Below are positions 9,317-18,168 of a DNA stretch of 59,706 nt, in pieces. The stretch covers positions 1-59,706 of the forward strand of contig JASCOC010000018.1 in assembly GCA_029959605.1 (NCBI GenBank), in the 5' to 3' direction. A program made the translations under genes and the position numbers. The DNA is from Lysobacteraceae bacterium PS02340 (GTDB lineage Bacteria > Pseudomonadota > Gammaproteobacteria > Xanthomonadales > Xanthomonadaceae). Numbering within the stretch: the first letter of the stretch is position 1; each line of letters opens with the position of its first letter. Below the pieces are notes generated by a model. The model was not told the origin of the DNA, ran no database searches, and saw nothing but the letters and a program-made list of their open reading frames with translations.

Positions 9317-10861
9317 ATGGAATGGCTGTCCGACCCCACGATCTGGATGGGGCTGGCGACCCTGGTAGTCCTCGAGATCATTCTCGGCATCGACAACCTG
9401 GTGTTCATCGCGATTCTCGCCGACAAGCTGCCGCCGGAGCAGCGCGACAAGGCCCGTGTGATCGGCCTGTCGCTGGCATTGCTGATGCGGCTGGTGCTGC
9501 TGGCGCTGGTGGCGTGGATCGCGGGCCTGATCACGCCATTGTTCACGGTCTGGGGCAACGACTTCTCCGGGCGCGATCTGATCCTGCTGGTCGGCGGCGT
9601 GTTCCTGCTGTTCAAGGCGACGATGGAGCTGCACGAGCGGCTCGAGGGCCAGCAGAGCCAGACGAGCACCAAGCGCGTCTACGCCTCGTTCGGCGTCGTG
9701 CTGACCCAGATCGTCGTGCTCGACGCGGTGTTCTCGCTCGACTCGGTGATCACCGCGGTCGGCATGGTCGAGCACCTCGGCGTGATGTACGCGGCGGTCA
9801 CCATCGCGATGGCGGTGATGCTGCTGGCCAGCAAGCCGCTGACGAACTTCGTCAACAAGCATCCGACCGTCGTCGTGCTGTGCCTGGGCTTCCTGCTGAT
9901 GATCGGTTTCAGCCTGGTCGCCGAAGGCCTGGGCTTCAAGATTCCGAAGGGCTATCTGTACGCGGCGATCGCGTTCTCGATCCTGGTGGAAGCCTTCAAC
10001 CAGTGGTCGCGTTTCAATCGCGAGCGGCACGCGCAGCAGCTGCCGTTCCGCCAGCGCACCGCCGATGCGGTGTTGCGACTGCTCGGCACGCGCCCGACCG
10101 CGCACGTCGAGGACGGTGCGATCGAGGTGCCGCAAGGCGAGGGCGAGGAACGGCTCGAAGCCGCCGAACACGACATGATCCGCAGCGTGCTCACCCTTGC
10201 CGAGCGCCCGGTGTCGAGCGTGATGACCGTGCGCAGCGACATCGAGTGGATCGACGCGACGCGCGGCATCGAGCACGCGACTGCGCGCCTGATCGAATCG
10301 CCGCATACGCGCCTGCTGGTCTGCGACGGCGAACTCGACCAGATGCTGGGCATCGTGCAGAGCGGTGATCTGCTGTCGAGCGTGCTGCAGGGTCGCGCGC
10401 TGAACGTCACCGATTTCGTGCGCGAACCGCTGGTCGTGCCGGAGGGCACGTCGACGCTGCGCGTGCTGGAGCAGATCCGCGCGCATCCGATTCCGCTGGC
10501 GGTGGTCGTCGACGAATACGGCAGCCTGGAAGGCATGGTCACCGCGAACGATCTGCTGGCGACGATCGCAGGCGATCTGGTCGACACCCAAGACGCCGAC
10601 TACGCGGCGAGCCGCGGTGACGACGGCATCTGGCTGGTCGACGGCTCGATGTCGCTGCAGGATCTGGAACAGACGACCGGCATCGTGCTGCCGCGCGAGG
10701 CGACCTACGTCACCCTGTCGGGCCTGGTGCTGCATCTGCTCGACCGCATGCCGGTCGAGGGCGATACGGTGACCGTCGGCGCCTGGCAGCTGCAGGTCGA
10801 ATCGCTGGAACGGCGCCGCGTGGGCAAGCTGCGGATCGCGCCGGTCGCGGATGAGGGATAA
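9317..10861 (+). CDS. TerC-family membrane protein with CBS pair and CorC/HlyC domain (YoaE-like)
   Basis: A 514-residue protein. Residues 1 to about 240 form a TerC/Alx-type membrane domain starting [20 protein letters not shown], with acidic residues in [16 protein letters not shown] and [15 protein letters not shown] that characterise TerC proteins. Two CBS domains follow (about 290-415), then a CorC/HlyC transporter-associated domain to the end. This is the architecture of E. coli YoaE/YegH. TerC relatives are tied to metal, often manganese, efflux or metal insertion. The exact ion here is inferred, not shown. Its stop at 10861 lies seven bases before the ubiE start. Confidence 0.88.
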   Translation: MEWLSDPTIWMGLATLVVLEIILGIDNLVFIAILADKLPPEQRDKARVIGLSLALLMRLVLLALVAWIAGLITPLFTVWGNDFSGRDLILLVGGVFLLFKATMELHERLEGQQSQTSTKRVYASFGVVLTQIVVLDAVFSLDSVITAVGMVEHLGVMYAAVTIAMAVMLLASKPLTNFVNKHPTVVVLCLGFLLMIGFSLVAEGLGFKIPKGYLYAAIAFSILVEAFNQWSRFNRERHAQQLPFRQRTADAVLRLLGTRPTAHVEDGAIEVPQGEGEERLEAAEHDMIRSVLTLAERPVSSVMTVRSDIEWIDATRGIEHATARLIESPHTRLLVCDGELDQMLGIVQSGDLLSSVLQGRALNVTDFVREPLVVPEGTSTLRVLEQIRAHPIPLAVVVDEYGSLEGMVTANDLLATIAGDLVDTQDADYAASRGDDGIWLVDGSMSLQDLEQTTGIVLPREATYVTLSGLVLHLLDRMPVEGDTVTVGAWQLQVESLERRRVGKLRIAPVADEG

Positions 10862-10868
10862 TCGGTCC

Positions 10869-11630
10869 ATGAGCGACGAATCCAGCAAGCCCGGCACCAC
10901 CCATTTCGGTTTCCGCGACGTCCCCACCGGGGAGAAGCAGAAGCTGGTCGGCGAGGTGTTCTCCTCGGTCGCGGGCAACTACGACCTGATGAACGACCTG
11001 ATGAGCCTCGGCATCCACCGGGTGTGGAAGCGCTACTTCGCCGCGACCGCGCAGGTGCGCACCGGCGACCGCGTGCTCGATCTGGCCGGCGGCACCGGCG
11101 ACATCGCCGCGCTGCTCAAGCCGCGTGTCGGCGACTCCGGCGAGCTGGTGCTCGGCGACATCAACGCCTCGATGCTGCGCGTCGGCCGCGACCGCATGAC
11201 CGACCGCGGCAACGTGCGCGGCTTCGAGTACGTGCAGTGCAATGCCGAGACGCTGCCGTTCCCGGATGCCAGCTTCGATCTGGTGACGATCGCCTTCGGC
11301 CTGCGCAACGTGACCGACAAGGACGCCGCGCTGCGCGAAATGCTGCGCGTGCTGAAAGTCGGCGGCCAGGCGCGCGTGCTGGAATTCTCGGAAGTGAAGG
11401 CGGACTGGTTCAAGCCGATCTACGACTTCCATTCCTTCCAGATCATGCCGCGGCTGGGCAAGCTGTTCGCGCGCGACAGCGACAGCTACCAGTACCTGTC
11501 GGAATCGATCCGCAAGCATCCGCCGCAGGACGCGCTCAAGGGCATGATGGAATCGGCCGGTTTCGCGCGCTGCAAGTACCGCAATCTCAGCGGCGGCATC
11601 GTCGCGATCCACGACGGCTACAAGGCCTGA
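10869..11630 (+). CDS. ubiE: Demethylmenaquinone / 2-polyprenyl-6-methoxy-benzoquinol methyltransferase UbiE
   Basis: A 253-residue class I SAM-dependent C-methyltransferase of ubiquinone (and menaquinone) synthesis. Seen: HFGFRDVPTGEKQKLVGEVF at the N-terminus, VAGNYDLMNDLMSLGIHRVWK, the SAM-binding loop VLDLAGGTGDIA, and the conserved FGLRNVTDKDAALREMLRVLK. The length matches E. coli UbiE (251). ATG at 10869 (MSDESSKPG) is preferred to the upstream ATG at 10851, which lies inside the previous gene. It is probably co-transcribed with the TerC-family gene. Confidence 0.95.
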   Translation: MSDESSKPGTTHFGFRDVPTGEKQKLVGEVFSSVAGNYDLMNDLMSLGIHRVWKRYFAATAQVRTGDRVLDLAGGTGDIAALLKPRVGDSGELVLGDINASMLRVGRDRMTDRGNVRGFEYVQCNAETLPFPDASFDLVTIAFGLRNVTDKDAALREMLRVLKVGGQARVLEFSEVKADWFKPIYDFHSFQIMPRLGKLFARDSDSYQYLSESIRKHPPQDALKGMMESAGFARCKYRNLSGGIVAIHDGYKA

Positions 11631-11871
11631 GGTCGCGCGACCTCGTTGCCCGTCATCCCGGCGGACGCCGGGATCCAGCGACTCGAGCTTCTGATCGCGC
11701 GTTACATCCGGGTACGAGCGAGCCGCCTCTACTAACGCGCGCGCAGATGCGTTGTCTTCGACCGACTTTGCTGCCGTCCAGGAGCAAGCCACTGGATGAC
11801 CAGCCGGACGGCTGTTGAAAGATCTCTTCCGGCTTTCGCCAGGATGACGAGGTGATGGACGACGCCTGCGC
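11631..11871. repeat. Convergent intergenic gap with ATCCCGGCG-type palindromes
   Basis: Between ubiE and the convergent HDOD gene. At 11655-11674 ATCCCGGCG and CGCCGGGAT form a 9-bp hairpin inside a GTCATCCCGGCG...GGGATCCAG unit, a dispersed extragenic palindrome common in this bacterial group. A related GTCATTCCAGCGAACGCC unit lies near 58970. No gene is seen. Confidence 0.6.
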
Positions 11872-12939
11872 TCAGTCGAGCGCGCCCCCATCCGCCGGCG
11901 ACGCCGCCGCCAGCGCACGCCATTGCGGCATCAGGTGCAGGGCACCGACGCGCTGCAGATAGTCGTGATCGACTTCGGTGCCGTTGACCAGCGCCGAGGC
12001 GACGTGCACCGCGCCGGTGATCCAGAACGCGCCCGACATGCGGGTCGGATGCTGGTGATAGGCGACGGCTTCGACGATCGGTGTCGGCAATCCCCACAGG
12101 CCCAGCAGATACGCGCCGGCGATGCTGGGCGGCACGTCGCCGAGACTGTCGGGCGGCAGCAGACGGCCGACGTCGGCGAGCAGGCCCGCGGTCGCGGCCA
12201 CGCCGGCGCCGCTGCCGGGCAGGATCTGGCCGGCCAGCCACGACGTGCGCAATGCGCGCTCGCGCATGCTGTCCATGTCCGGACCGGAGGCGAAGACTTC
12301 GCTGGCCAGCACCAGCCGGCGCAGCGCGTCCTGGCCTAGGCGCACGACCGCGGTGCGCAGGTCGCCGATCTCGCGGCCGATCGCGTAGTACGCGGAATTG
12401 CTCAGGCGCAGCACGCGCGCGGCCAGTGCCGGATCCTGGGCGATGATCGCGGTGATCGCATGCGTGCCGGCATCGGGATCGCGCAGCAGGCGGGTCAGCG
12501 CGAGGTACTGCTTCGGCGCCGACGGCAATGCGCCGATGCGTTCGATCGCGCGCTTGAGCTGTGCGTCGTCGAGCAGGTGCTGCAGGTCGAGCACGCCCTT
12601 GACCGCATCGATGACGGTCTGCGCGTCCAGCGGTTCGGGCAGCACGCGATGCGCATGCTCGAGCGCATCGACCGCGCGCGCGTTGTCGCCGGCTTCCATC
12701 AGCACGATGCGCACCGCATGCGGATGGCGCACGCGCACTTCGTCGAGCAGCAGGCGGCAGCGGCTCCAGCCGCTGTCCGCGGTGCACACCAGGGCATCGG
12801 GATCGAGATCGGCGGCCGAACCGGTCGCGCCGTCGCCGAGCGGCAACCAGCTGACCCGCCAGTCCAGACCGCGCGTGGCGATCTCCGCCTGCAGGCGTTC
12901 GACCTCGTCACCGCGCTCCCACGCTACGACCAGATGCAC
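11872..12939 (-). CDS. HDOD-domain signalling protein with N-terminal receiver-like region
   Basis: A 355-residue protein. The first ~120 residues look like a degenerate response-regulator receiver (alternating hydrophobic strands, ALVCTADSGWSRC, VRIVLMEAGDNARAVDALE). From about residue 125 there is an HDOD domain: LKRAIERIGALPSAPKQY, IIAQDPALAARVLRLSNSAYY, TAVVRLGQDALRRLVL. HDOD proteins lack the metal-binding HD pair and act as signalling or scaffold modules, often in motility and c-di-GMP networks. It is the last gene of the run motC-motD-parA-EAL-kinase-HDOD, 57 bp after the kinase gene. Confidence 0.85.
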   Translation of the reverse strand: MHLVVAWERGDEVERLQAEIATRGLDWRVSWLPLGDGATGSAADLDPDALVCTADSGWSRCRLLLDEVRVRHPHAVRIVLMEAGDNARAVDALEHAHRVLPEPLDAQTVIDAVKGVLDLQHLLDDAQLKRAIERIGALPSAPKQYLALTRLLRDPDAGTHAITAIIAQDPALAARVLRLSNSAYYAIGREIGDLRTAVVRLGQDALRRLVLASEVFASGPDMDSMRERALRTSWLAGQILPGSGAGVAATAGLLADVGRLLPPDSLGDVPPSIAGAYLLGLWGLPTPIVEAVAYHQHPTRMSGAFWITGAVHVASALVNGTEVDHDYLQRVGALHLMPQWRALAAASPADGGALD

Positions 12940-12996
12940 GGTGACTCCTTGCGCGATGGGAAGAGGCGGGATGATAGCAACGCGTCGCGTCCGCGC

Positions 12997-13629
12997 TCAG
13001 CCGGATGCGGCATCCAGCGGCAGCTGCAGCACGATGCGCGTGCCCGAGGGCGAGGACGTTTCGTCGAACCGCAGTCGCGCCAGCGCCGCGCGCTCGCGCA
13101 TCGCCGTGCGACCGAAGCCCGGCGCGGCGGCGAGATCGTGGCCGCGGCCGTCGTCGGCGATCGACAGCACGAGCACGTCGTCCTGCCGGAACAGATCGAG
13201 CCGCACGCAGCGCGCACCGGCATGGCGCAGCGCGTTGGCCAGTGCTTCCTGCGCGATGCGGTAGGCGGCGATCTCGGCGCCCGGCATCGCGCGTGGCAGC
13301 GCGACATCGGCGTCGAAGCGCACGTCCACTTCGCCGCGCGGCACGCCGTCGGCGAGTCCCTGCAGCGCGGCCGGCAGGCCGTGACTCGCGAGCGCCGGTG
13401 GATGCAGGCCGTGCGATACCGCGCGCACGCGCGCCAGTGCCGCCTCGGCGAGCACGACGACGTCGTCGGCGAGGGTTTCGCGCGGGTCTTCGCCCAGCGC
13501 CTGCGACAACGTGCGTGCGCTCATTCGCAGCGCGCTGAGAATCTGGCCGAGGTCGTCGTGCAGATCGCGGGCGAGCGCGCGCCGTTCGGCGTCGATGCGG
13601 TCCATCCAGTCGGGCGCGCGCGTGCTCAT
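12997..13629 (-). CDS. Soluble NarL-family sensor histidine kinase (HisKA_3 + HATPase)
   Basis: Only 210 residues and no membrane segment or sensor domain. Residues ~10-75 are a HisKA_3 dimerisation domain with the phospho-accepting His in RALARDLHDDLGQILSALRM. The ATPase domain has the N-box ALANALRHAGA, a G1 box DDGRGHDL and a G2-type GRTAMRERAALA. NarL-type kinases pair with LuxR/NarL response regulators. None is adjacent, but one lies in the same flagellar locus at 40459-41091. It is seven bases downstream of the EAL gene, so translation is probably coupled. Confidence 0.88.
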   Translation of the reverse strand: MSTRAPDWMDRIDAERRALARDLHDDLGQILSALRMSARTLSQALGEDPRETLADDVVVLAEAALARVRAVSHGLHPPALASHGLPAALQGLADGVPRGEVDVRFDADVALPRAMPGAEIAAYRIAQEALANALRHAGARCVRLDLFRQDDVLVLSIADDGRGHDLAAAPGFGRTAMRERAALARLRFDETSSPSGTRIVLQLPLDAASG

Positions 13630-13636
13630 GCGGGTG

Positions 13637-15058
13637 TCATTCGATCGCCGCGATGCTCGCGCGGCGGCGTTCGTAGCCGCTGAGCCAGTGGCCGAAATCG
13701 GCCAGCGGCAGCGCCTGCGAGTAGTAGAAGCCCTGCACTTCGTCGCAGCCGAGCTTGCGCAGGAAATCCGCCTGCGGCGCGGACTCCACGCCCTCCGCGG
13801 TGACCTGCATGTCGAAGTTGCGCGCGATCAGCAGGATCGAACGCACGATCGCCGCGTCGCCGCGGTCTTCCATCACATCGCGGACGAAACTGCGGTCGAT
13901 CTTGACCCGGTCGACAGCGAGGTGATGCAGCATCGACAGCGACGCGTAGCCGGTGCCGAAGTCGTCGTAGGCGGCCTTGACGCCGCGCTGGCGCAGCGCC
14001 TGCAGCGTGGCCGCGGCGGCGCCGTCGTCGCGCAACGCGATGGTCTCGGTAAGTTCGAGTTCCAGCGACGACGGCGGCAGGCCGCTGCCGCGCAGCGCCG
14101 AATCGACCTCGTGCAGGAAATCCTCGTGGCCGAACTGCGACGGAAACAGGTTCACGCTGACCGTCATCGCATGGCCGTCGACCTTCGGCCACGTGGCCGC
14201 GTCGCGACAGGCGCGGTCGAGAATCCACCAGCCCACGGTCGCGGCGATGCCGCTCATCGCCAGTGCTTCGATGAAGCTCACCGGCATCAGCAGGCCGCGC
14301 TCGGGATGGCGCCAGCGCAGCAGCGCTTCGGCGCCGGTCGGGCGGCCGGTCTCCAGATCGATCTGCGGCTGGTAGTGCAGTTCGAATTCCTGCTCGCTGG
14401 CCGCGCGGCGCAGTTCGAGATCGAGCCGGCGGCGGTCGATCGCCTCGGTGCGCATGCTCGGCTCGAAGCGGCGCAACTGCTGCCCGCGGCTGCGCTTGGC
14501 GTAGTGCATCGCCAGCTGCGCGCGCGCGACGAGTTCGAGACTGTCGGTCGCGCCGTCGTCGTCGGGCGTGCCGGGAATCAGCGGTTCGGGACTGGCGTCG
14601 TCGTCGGCCGCATCGAGCAGCACGCCGACGCAGGCGTCGAGATGCACGCGGTGCATGTCGACTTCGCAGGGCTGGGCGAGGTCGAGCAGGATCGCGTTGA
14701 GCAACGCCTCGGTCGCGCGCGGCTTCTGCCCGTTGACCGACAGCGCGATCGCGAACTCGTCGCCGTCGAGACGCGCGAGGAACGCGTCGACCGGCAGGCG
14801 TGCGAGCAGGCGCGCGGCGACGACCTGCAGCATGGTGTCGGCCATGCCCGGGCCCAGCGTCACGCTGATCGAGCGGAAGTTGTCGAGGCCGAGCACCGCG
14901 ACAGCGGTGGGCACCTGCTGGGCGCGGCGCGTATCCAGCGCACGCAGCAGGCCGGCGCGGTTCGGCAGGCCGGTCAGCGGGTCTTCTTCGGCACGGGTCG
15001 CGTCGAGCAGGGCCTCGACGTAGTCGGACATCGCTTCGTCGCTGGGCGGTGTACTCAT
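13637..15058 (-). CDS. GGDEF-EAL protein, probable c-di-GMP phosphodiesterase
   Basis: A 473-residue protein without membrane segments. The GGDEF domain (about residues 26-195) begins DPLTGLPNRAGLL, but its active-site loop is DGDEF (residues 98-102), with Asp replacing the first Gly. Cyclase activity is therefore doubtful and a regulatory role likely. The EAL domain (about 205-460) looks intact: EALLRWRHPERG (Glu244), VSVNLFPSQF, LELELTET, YDDFGTGYASL, VKIDRSFV, TAEGVE and QGFYYSQAL. It should hydrolyse c-di-GMP and favour motility. The ATG at 15058 overlaps the parA stop by four bases. Confidence 0.9.
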   Translation of the reverse strand: MSTPPSDEAMSDYVEALLDATRAEEDPLTGLPNRAGLLRALDTRRAQQVPTAVAVLGLDNFRSISVTLGPGMADTMLQVVAARLLARLPVDAFLARLDGDEFAIALSVNGQKPRATEALLNAILLDLAQPCEVDMHRVHLDACVGVLLDAADDDASPEPLIPGTPDDDGATDSLELVARAQLAMHYAKRSRGQQLRRFEPSMRTEAIDRRRLDLELRRAASEQEFELHYQPQIDLETGRPTGAEALLRWRHPERGLLMPVSFIEALAMSGIAATVGWWILDRACRDAATWPKVDGHAMTVSVNLFPSQFGHEDFLHEVDSALRGSGLPPSSLELELTETIALRDDGAAAATLQALRQRGVKAAYDDFGTGYASLSMLHHLAVDRVKIDRSFVRDVMEDRGDAAIVRSILLIARNFDMQVTAEGVESAPQADFLRKLGCDEVQGFYYSQALPLADFGHWLSGYERRRASIAAIE

Positions 15059-15837
15059 GCCGCTTCGACGACCACGTCGGGCACCGCCGCGGCGATGCGC
15101 GTGTGCAGCCACGCAAGCGCGTTGCGATAGCCCTCGGCGCCGCGGCCGGTGAGCGGGCCGTTGCCGGCGATGCTGCGCGCATCGCGCAAGCGGGTGTCGA
15201 CCGGAATCGCGTCCGACCACACCAGGCCTTCATACCCCGCGTACAGATGCTCGAGACTCTGGCGGCCGCTGCCGGTGCGGCCGTCGTAGAGCGTCGGCAG
15301 GATCGCGCGCACCAGCGGCCGCTTGCGCGAACGCTCGACCATGTCGGCGGTGCGCAGCATGTCGGCCAGGCCGTGCAGCGCCAGCGGATCGGTCTGGGTC
15401 GGCACGACGAGGCAGTCGGCCGCGGCCAGTGCATTGACCATCAGCAGACTCAGCGTCGGCGGACAGTCCAGCAGCACGTGGTCGTAGAGCTCGGACACGC
15501 CGCCGAGCGCGCGCTGCAGCGCCATGCCCAGACCGGGTTGCGTCGCACTGCGGCGTTCCAGCGTGGCCAGTGCCGGCTGCGCGGCGACCAGACGCAGGCG
15601 CTCGATCGCGGTGGTGCGCGACAGGCCGTCGAGCGACGGCGTCTGCGCGACGAACACTTCGTGCGTGCCGATCGGCGGCGGCTGTCGCGGCACGCCGAAG
15701 GCGCGGGTCAGCGATGCATGCGGATCGAGATCGACCACCAGCACGCGCGCGTCGTCGGCGAGGTTGCGCGCCAGGCACAGCGTGGTCGTCGTCTTGCCGA
15801 CGCCACCCTTCTGGTTCGCGATCGCCCACACCCGCAC
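15055..15837 (-). CDS. ParA/Soj-family ATPase downstream of motCD (ParC-like)
   Basis: A 260-residue ParA-type ATPase with the deviant Walker A NQKGGVGKTTTTLCLA, VVDLDPHASLTRAFG and YDHVLLDCPPTLSLL. It starts with GTG at 15837, one base from the motD stop. In Pseudomonas and Vibrio a similar ParA follows motCD and positions chemoreceptor arrays at the pole. Here the location is the same, but no cheW or parP follows. Instead an EAL phosphodiesterase overlaps it, so its cargo may be different. Chromosome-segregation ParA is unlikely because no parB is nearby. Confidence 0.88.
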   Translation of the reverse strand: MRVWAIANQKGGVGKTTTTLCLARNLADDARVLVVDLDPHASLTRAFGVPRQPPPIGTHEVFVAQTPSLDGLSRTTAIERLRLVAAQPALATLERRSATQPGLGMALQRALGGVSELYDHVLLDCPPTLSLLMVNALAAADCLVVPTQTDPLALHGLADMLRTADMVERSRKRPLVRAILPTLYDGRTGSGRQSLEHLYAGYEGLVWSDAIPVDTRLRDARSIAGNGPLTGRGAEGYRNALAWLHTRIAAAVPDVVVEAA

Positions 15838-15838
15838 G

Positions 15839-16786
15839 TCAGTGCGCCCCTGCCGCGGGATCGGCCGTGTCCGTCGGCGCGGCCGCCACCGCGACCGTTG
15901 CCGCGGACTGCGGCACGGCGTCGGGCCCCTGCGGCGCGGCGAGGATCACGAGCATGACGCGGCGATTGGCATTGCGACCTTCCACGGTCGCATTGTCCGC
16001 GATCGGCTGGAATTCGCCATAGCCCACGACGCCCAGTCGCGACTGGGCGATGCCCTCGGCCGCGAGGATGTGGACGACGCTGGCCGCGCGCGCGGTCGAC
16101 AGCTCCCAGTTCGACGGGAACGCGGCGGTGCGGATCGGTTGGTCGTCGGTGTAGCCCTCGACGCGCATCGCGTTGGGCACGTCGCGCAGCACCGCGGCGA
16201 CCTTGCGGATCGTGGCGCTCGCGGTGGTGCTGGGCGCGGCGACGCCGCTGGAGAACAGGATGTCGCTCTGGATCTCGACTTCCAGATAGTTGTGCCCGCG
16301 GCGCAGCGTGACCAGATTCTTCTGCACCAGGTCCGACAGCGCGGCCTGCAGGTCGCGGCCCAGCGAGACCAGCTCGCCTTCGCCCTCGCGCGCGCCGCGG
16401 CCGGTGCCGTCGAACTGGCCGCCCTGGGCCTGCGATTCGGGGCCGGTCGCGTAGCGCGGCATGTCGATGGCCTGCTGCAGACGCTGCTGGATCATCGAAC
16501 TCGCCGGCGCCGGTCCGTTCTTGGCGGCGGCGGTCATCAGCGAGGGCCGGTCGTAGGACGAGCCCAGGCGCTGGGTCTTGCCCAGCTGCAGCGGACTCAT
16601 CGAACGCGGCGGTCCACCGAAGGCCGCGTTGAGCGAGTCGGACACCGCGCGGTACTTGCCTTCGTTGACCGAGGAGATCGCGTACATGACCACGAAGAAC
16701 GCGAGCAGCAGCGTCACCAGGTCGCCGTAGGGGATGGCCCAGGCTTCGTGGTTGGCGTGTTCTTCGTGGACGTGCTTCCTGGCCAT
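15839..16786 (-). CDS. motD: Flagellar motor stator protein MotD (MotB family)
   Basis: A 315-residue MotB-type stator subunit. One membrane helix near residues 20-40 contains IPYGDLVTLLLAFFVVMYA with the proton-binding Asp22. After the plug/linker comes an OmpA-like peptidoglycan-binding domain (NWELSTARAASVVHILAAEG, VGYGEFQPIADNATVEGR, NRRVMLVIL). The last ~35 residues are an Ala/Pro-rich tail. It forms the ion channel with the MotC product encoded three bases upstream. Called MotD because of the fliA-motC-motD-parA order. Confidence 0.92.
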   Translation of the reverse strand: MARKHVHEEHANHEAWAIPYGDLVTLLLAFFVVMYAISSVNEGKYRAVSDSLNAAFGGPPRSMSPLQLGKTQRLGSSYDRPSLMTAAAKNGPAPASSMIQQRLQQAIDMPRYATGPESQAQGGQFDGTGRGAREGEGELVSLGRDLQAALSDLVQKNLVTLRRGHNYLEVEIQSDILFSSGVAAPSTTASATIRKVAAVLRDVPNAMRVEGYTDDQPIRTAAFPSNWELSTARAASVVHILAAEGIAQSRLGVVGYGEFQPIADNATVEGRNANRRVMLVILAAPQGPDAVPQSAATVAVAAAPTDTADPAAGAH

Positions 16787-16789
16787 GGG

Positions 16790-17530
16790 TCAGTGCACGT
16801 AGCCGGCCAGGCGCGACTCGATGTTGCGCGGGTTCTCGCCCTGGGCGATCGCGATCAGCCCCTCGACGATCATCTCGCGCTCTTCGGTCTGCGCATTGAT
16901 CAGCGCCTTGAGCTTGTTGGCCATCGGCAGCAGGAACAGGTTGGCCGCGCCGATGCCGTAAATCGTCGCGGTGAACGCCGCGGCGATACCGCCGCCGAGC
17001 TTGCTCGGGTCGGCGAGGTTCTTCATCACCGCGATCAGGCCCAGCACCGCGCCGATGATGCCGAGCGTCGGCGCGTAGATGCCCATGCCTTCGAACACCT
17101 TGGCCGCGGCCAGATCGCCCTGGCTCTGGTGGTGCATGTCGGTTTCGAGCACGGCGCGGATCGAATCCGGCGCGATGCCGTCGACGACCATCTGCAGGCC
17201 CTTCTTGGTGAACGCGTCCTGCTGCTCGGCAACCTGCGACTCCAGGCCCAGCAGACCCTGCTTGCGCGCGGTGTTGGCCCACTCGACGAGGCTGGCGAGG
17301 ATCGCGGCGCGGTCCTGGGACGGCGGCTTGAACACCCATTTGGTGATTTTCATCGCCCGCTTGAAGGTCACCAGGCTGGTCTGCAGCAGGATCGAGGCGA
17401 TGGTGCCGCAGATCACGATGACGAACGCGGCCGGCGACCACAGGCTGGACAGGCCCGCACCTTTCAGCACGCTGCCGATCAGCAGCGCGACGAGCGCGAG
17501 GATCACACCGATGACGCTGAGCTTGTCCAT
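16790..17530 (-). CDS. motC: Flagellar motor stator protein MotC (MotA family)
   Basis: A 246-residue MotA/ExbB-type stator subunit with four hydrophobic segments (MDKLSVIGVILALVALLIGS, AAFVIVICGTIASILL, YAPTLGIIGAVLGLIAVM, FTATIYGIGAANLFLLP). A long cytoplasmic loop carries the charged torque-generating region. The start at 17530 (MDKLSVIG) is the family start. An extension to 17596 is unsupported. It is transcribed away from fliA across a 638-bp repeat-rich gap. Confidence 0.93.
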   Translation of the reverse strand: MDKLSVIGVILALVALLIGSVLKGAGLSSLWSPAAFVIVICGTIASILLQTSLVTFKRAMKITKWVFKPPSQDRAAILASLVEWANTARKQGLLGLESQVAEQQDAFTKKGLQMVVDGIAPDSIRAVLETDMHHQSQGDLAAAKVFEGMGIYAPTLGIIGAVLGLIAVMKNLADPSKLGGGIAAAFTATIYGIGAANLFLLPMANKLKALINAQTEEREMIVEGLIAIAQGENPRNIESRLAGYVH

Positions 17531-17733
17531 GGAGTCGTTAACGGTCGCGTTGGAGATTTCTGAAGAGGGGATGTGCACACGGGCACGCCCCGGCATCGGG
17601 CCACCGCGGCGACGGATTTCCGTCGGCGGGGGTCACGGGGAGAGGGGATGCAAGAGGTGGGCCGCGGGGTGTTGCGGGCGGTAGGCGGCTGAACCGATCG
17701 AGCCGGGTAGGTGACCGGTCTTGAGGACAACAC

Positions 17734-17804
17734 CTCTCCCTCCGGGAGAGAGCCTGCCCCGGACCTGATCCGGGGGCGACGTGCGAAGCGCGTCGGGTGA
17801 GGGG
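17734..17804. repeat. CTCTCCC/GGGAGAG double-hairpin repeat
   Basis: CTCTCCC at 17734-17740 pairs with GGGAGAG at 17744-17750, and CCCCGGA pairs with TCCGGGG to 17775. It is followed by GCGCGTCGGGTGAGGGG. The same unit in a shorter form is at 25730-25780 and a longer relative at 45536-45684. Confidence 0.7.
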
Positions 17805-17836
17805 GGCCGGTCAGGCAAGTGCAGCGCTTCCACGCG

Positions 17837-18060
17837 CTCCGCGCGCGGCTCACTTCTGTCTTGGCAAAATAAACAGAACCGTCTTCGCCGGACGCGATCC
17901 GCCGCGATACAGCCGCGGCGGTCCCCTGCGCTTCTCGGTCAACGGGGCGCATTGGGACCGTCACGGTTCCGCAGCCCAAACTCGCTGCGCTCAGACATGG
18001 GCTGCTCTTCGACCCCGCCGCCCTGCGATGCTCGGCTCGCTCTACGGCTCGATGCAGATC
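17837..18060 (+). repeat. Structured ~200-bp intergenic repeat, copy A
   Basis: This copy shares its body with copies at 59095-59300 (inverted) and 59405-59625. Stems seen: TTCTGT (17854-17859)/ACAGAA (17873-17878); CCGCCGCG (17899-17906)/CGCGGCGG (17914-17921); GCAGCCCA (17971-17978)/TGGGCTGC (17998-18005). It carries an extra ~20-bp insertion with its own small hairpin (ACCG/CGGT). Possible reading frames are not conserved between copies. Confidence 0.75.
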
Positions 18061-18168
18061 AGGAACAGCAGGTCTGCAGCCGTTGCAGAGGCCGAGGCGC
18101 TCACGCCTTACGTCCTCACGCCTTCACCAACTGACGCCCCCACGCCCCTCACCCACTGACGAACGCCC

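Larger units (their letters stand above)
17531..18168. other. 638-bp intergenic region between fliA and motC, repeat-filled
   Basis: No gene is supported here. It holds a pair of hairpins of the CTCTCCC/GGGAGAG family (17734-17775) and one copy of a ~200-bp structured repeat (17837-18060). In related flagellar loci the chemotaxis genes cheYZAB sit at this position, and they are absent here. A weak sigma-28-like element (TTCAGAAA, 11 bp, ACCGTTAA) lies just upstream of motC on the minus strand. Confidence 0.7.

Noticed and set aside
15055..15837. Chromosome or plasmid partition ParA
   Set aside because: No parB or parS-like cluster, and tight coupling to motD and an EAL gene points to a motility role.
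17538..17557. Sigma-28 promoter directly before motC
   Set aside because: The -10-like ACCGTTAA is acceptable, but the -35-like TTCAGAAA is poor and the spacing to the ATG would leave almost no leader. Kept only as a remark.
17797..18159. Small protein with VFAGR.PPRYSRGGPLRFS, also readable in the right-end copy
   Set aside because: The shared peptide comes from the structured repeat. Frames diverge after it and copy C has a stop in it, so coding is not conserved.
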